Positions 5,330-6,070 of a DNA stretch of 6,070 nt are shown here, piece after piece. Position numbers and translations under genes: made by a program. The stretch is from Bacillota bacterium (GTDB lineage: Bacteria; Bacillota; Clostridia; Clostridiales; Clostridiaceae). Under the pieces are notes generated by a model. The model was not told the origin of the DNA and did no database searches. It saw only the letters and a list, made by a program, of their open reading frames with translations. Position 1 is the first letter of the stretch, and the number at the start of each line of letters is the position of its first letter. The stretch covers positions 1 through 6,070 of the forward strand of contig JAEXSY010000384.1 of assembly GCA_023440105.1 (NCBI GenBank). Direction: 5' to 3'.

Positions 5330-6070
5330 AATCTTTTCTCCTTAATATTAGATATAAAAACATACCACTTCCTATGACACCTACTACTACCCCTATGGTA
5401 AGCTCATAAGGATAAATAAGCACTCTGCTTAATATATCACAGGCTAATACAAAAACCGCTCCTAACAATGCTGTATGTGGGATATTTTCTCTAAGATTGT
5501 CTCCATTATATAAAGAAACGATATTAGGTATTATAAGCCCTAAAAATGGAATTGAACCTACAGTAAGAACCGTTACGGAGGTAATTAAGGATACAATTAC
5601 TAGTCCTAATGTAACTACCTTATTATAATTAAGTCCTAGGTTTACAGAAAACTCCTCACCCATACCAGCAATAGTAAACTTATTACTGTAAACATATGCT
5701 ATTATCACTAGCGGAATCCCAAGATACAAGAGCTCGTACCTCCCCTTAATAATCAAAGCAAAATTTCCTTGAAGCCACGAGGATATGTTTTGAACCATAT
5801 CATATCTATAGGCAAAGAAGGTAGTTACAGAGCTTATGATATTTCCAAGCATAATTCCCAAAAGAGGAATAAATATTGCATTTTTGTATTTTATTTTGTT
5901 CAATATTTTCATAAATAAGAAGGTTCCACCTAGTGCAAAAACAAAGGCAATAAGCAGCTTTTCTACATAGCTGGCGGACCCAAAAAGCATCATGGCAACT
6001 AGTATTCCCAGGCGCGCCCAGTCATTTGTAGCTGCAGTGGTAGGCGATACAAACTTATTTCTACTGATTG
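5319..6070 (-). CDS. yclN: Iron-siderophore ABC transporter permease, FecCD family, YclN-like (5' end beyond the window)
   Basis: The other FecCD permease of the ferric-siderophore importer. The reading frame stays open past the in-frame ATG at 5993 to the window edge, and the extra codons (6068 back to 5994) read ISRNKFVSPTTAATNDWARL and onward. That is the conserved FecCD segment seen in B. subtilis YclN, so 5993 is an internal methionine and the gene begins outside the window. About 249 residues are visible; family members have roughly 315, so about 65 N-terminal residues are missing. Other supporting segments are GIMLGNIISSVTTFFAYRYD and NISSWLQGNFALIIKGRYEL in the middle, GMGEEFSVNLGLNYNKV at the ATPase-contact region, and PFLGLIIPNIV and PYELTIGVVVGVIGSGMF near the end. 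It overlaps the next permease gene by 11 bp. The operon promoter lies upstream, off the window. Confidence 0.94.
   Translation of the reverse strand, partial: ISRNKFVSPTTAATNDWARLGILVAMMLFGSASYVEKLLIAFVFALGGTFLFMKILNKIKYKNAIFIPLLGIMLGNIISSVTTFFAYRYDMVQNISSWLQGNFALIIKGRYELLYLGIPLVIIAYVYSNKFTIAGMGEEFSVNLGLNYNKVVTLGLVIVSLITSVTVLTVGSIPFLGLIIPNIVSLYNGDNLRENIPHTALLGAVFVLACDILSRVLIYPYELTIGVVVGVIGSGMFLYLILRRKDYAV
5330..5343 (-). promoter_or_regulatory. Ribosome binding site supporting the yclO-like start at 5329
   Basis: On the reverse strand AAGGAG (5338-5343) lies 8 nt before the ATG at 5327-5329, inside the last codons of the upstream permease gene. No further in-frame ATG occurs until Met74, well past the first membrane helix, so this site decides the start and makes the long charged N-terminal leader likely to be real. 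Confidence 0.75.

Noticed and set aside
6009..6020. GC-rich GGCGCGCC patch in otherwise AT-rich DNA, suggesting a cloning site or junction
   Set aside because: It encodes the Trp-Ala-Arg-Leu of the conserved FecCD segment in the correct frame, so it is natural coding sequence.

Overview
This AT-rich window looks like the chromosome of a low-GC Gram-positive bacterium, most likely a Clostridium or a close relative. Supporting signs are the strong GGAGG-type ribosome binding sites on nearly every gene, one TTG start, short U-tailed hairpin terminators, two lipoprotein signal peptides, and proteins resembling those of Bacillus and Clostridium. The species cannot be named from the sequence alone.

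Layout, left to right. (1) 1-131: leader with a perfect 7-bp inverted repeat just before the ribosome binding site of a forward-strand ABC-2 (DrrB-like) membrane permease (132-962). A good hairpin terminator follows (969-1015). (2) Three reverse-strand genes: a lipoprotein-type barnase ribonuclease (1854-2354), its inhibitor barstar 29 nt downstream with a TTG start (1546-1824), and a small PH-like protein of unknown function (1059-1457). (3) A second hairpin terminator (2441-2472) separates these from a reverse-strand iron-siderophore uptake operon filling the rest of the window. Its order is permease (5319 to beyond 6070, 5' end cut by the window edge), permease (4292-5329), ATPase (3537-4295) and substrate-binding lipoprotein (2531-3499). 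This is the order of Bacillus subtilis yclNOPQ, the petrobactin importer, and the conserved protein motifs agree.

How they work together. The four ycl-like products would form one importer: a surface lipoprotein captures a ferric siderophore, a heterodimer of two FecCD permeases carries it through the membrane, and one ATPase drives transport. The three visible junctions are an 11-bp overlap, a 4-bp ATGA overlap and a 37-nt gap, as expected for one transcript. The operon promoter and any Fur box lie beyond position 6070. The barnase and barstar genes form a toxin-immunity pair: the RNase is predicted to be exported and membrane-anchored, while barstar stays in the cytosol to neutralise enzyme not yet exported.

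The most notable observations are the lipid-anchor signal on a barnase with a complete catalytic set, and the apparent loss of both partners of the classical barnase Arg59-barstar Glu76 contact. Two start corrections also matter: the binding protein should start at the ATG at 3499, and the last permease does not start at 5993 but runs off the window. No CRISPR array, tRNA, rRNA, insertion sequence or phage gene was seen.
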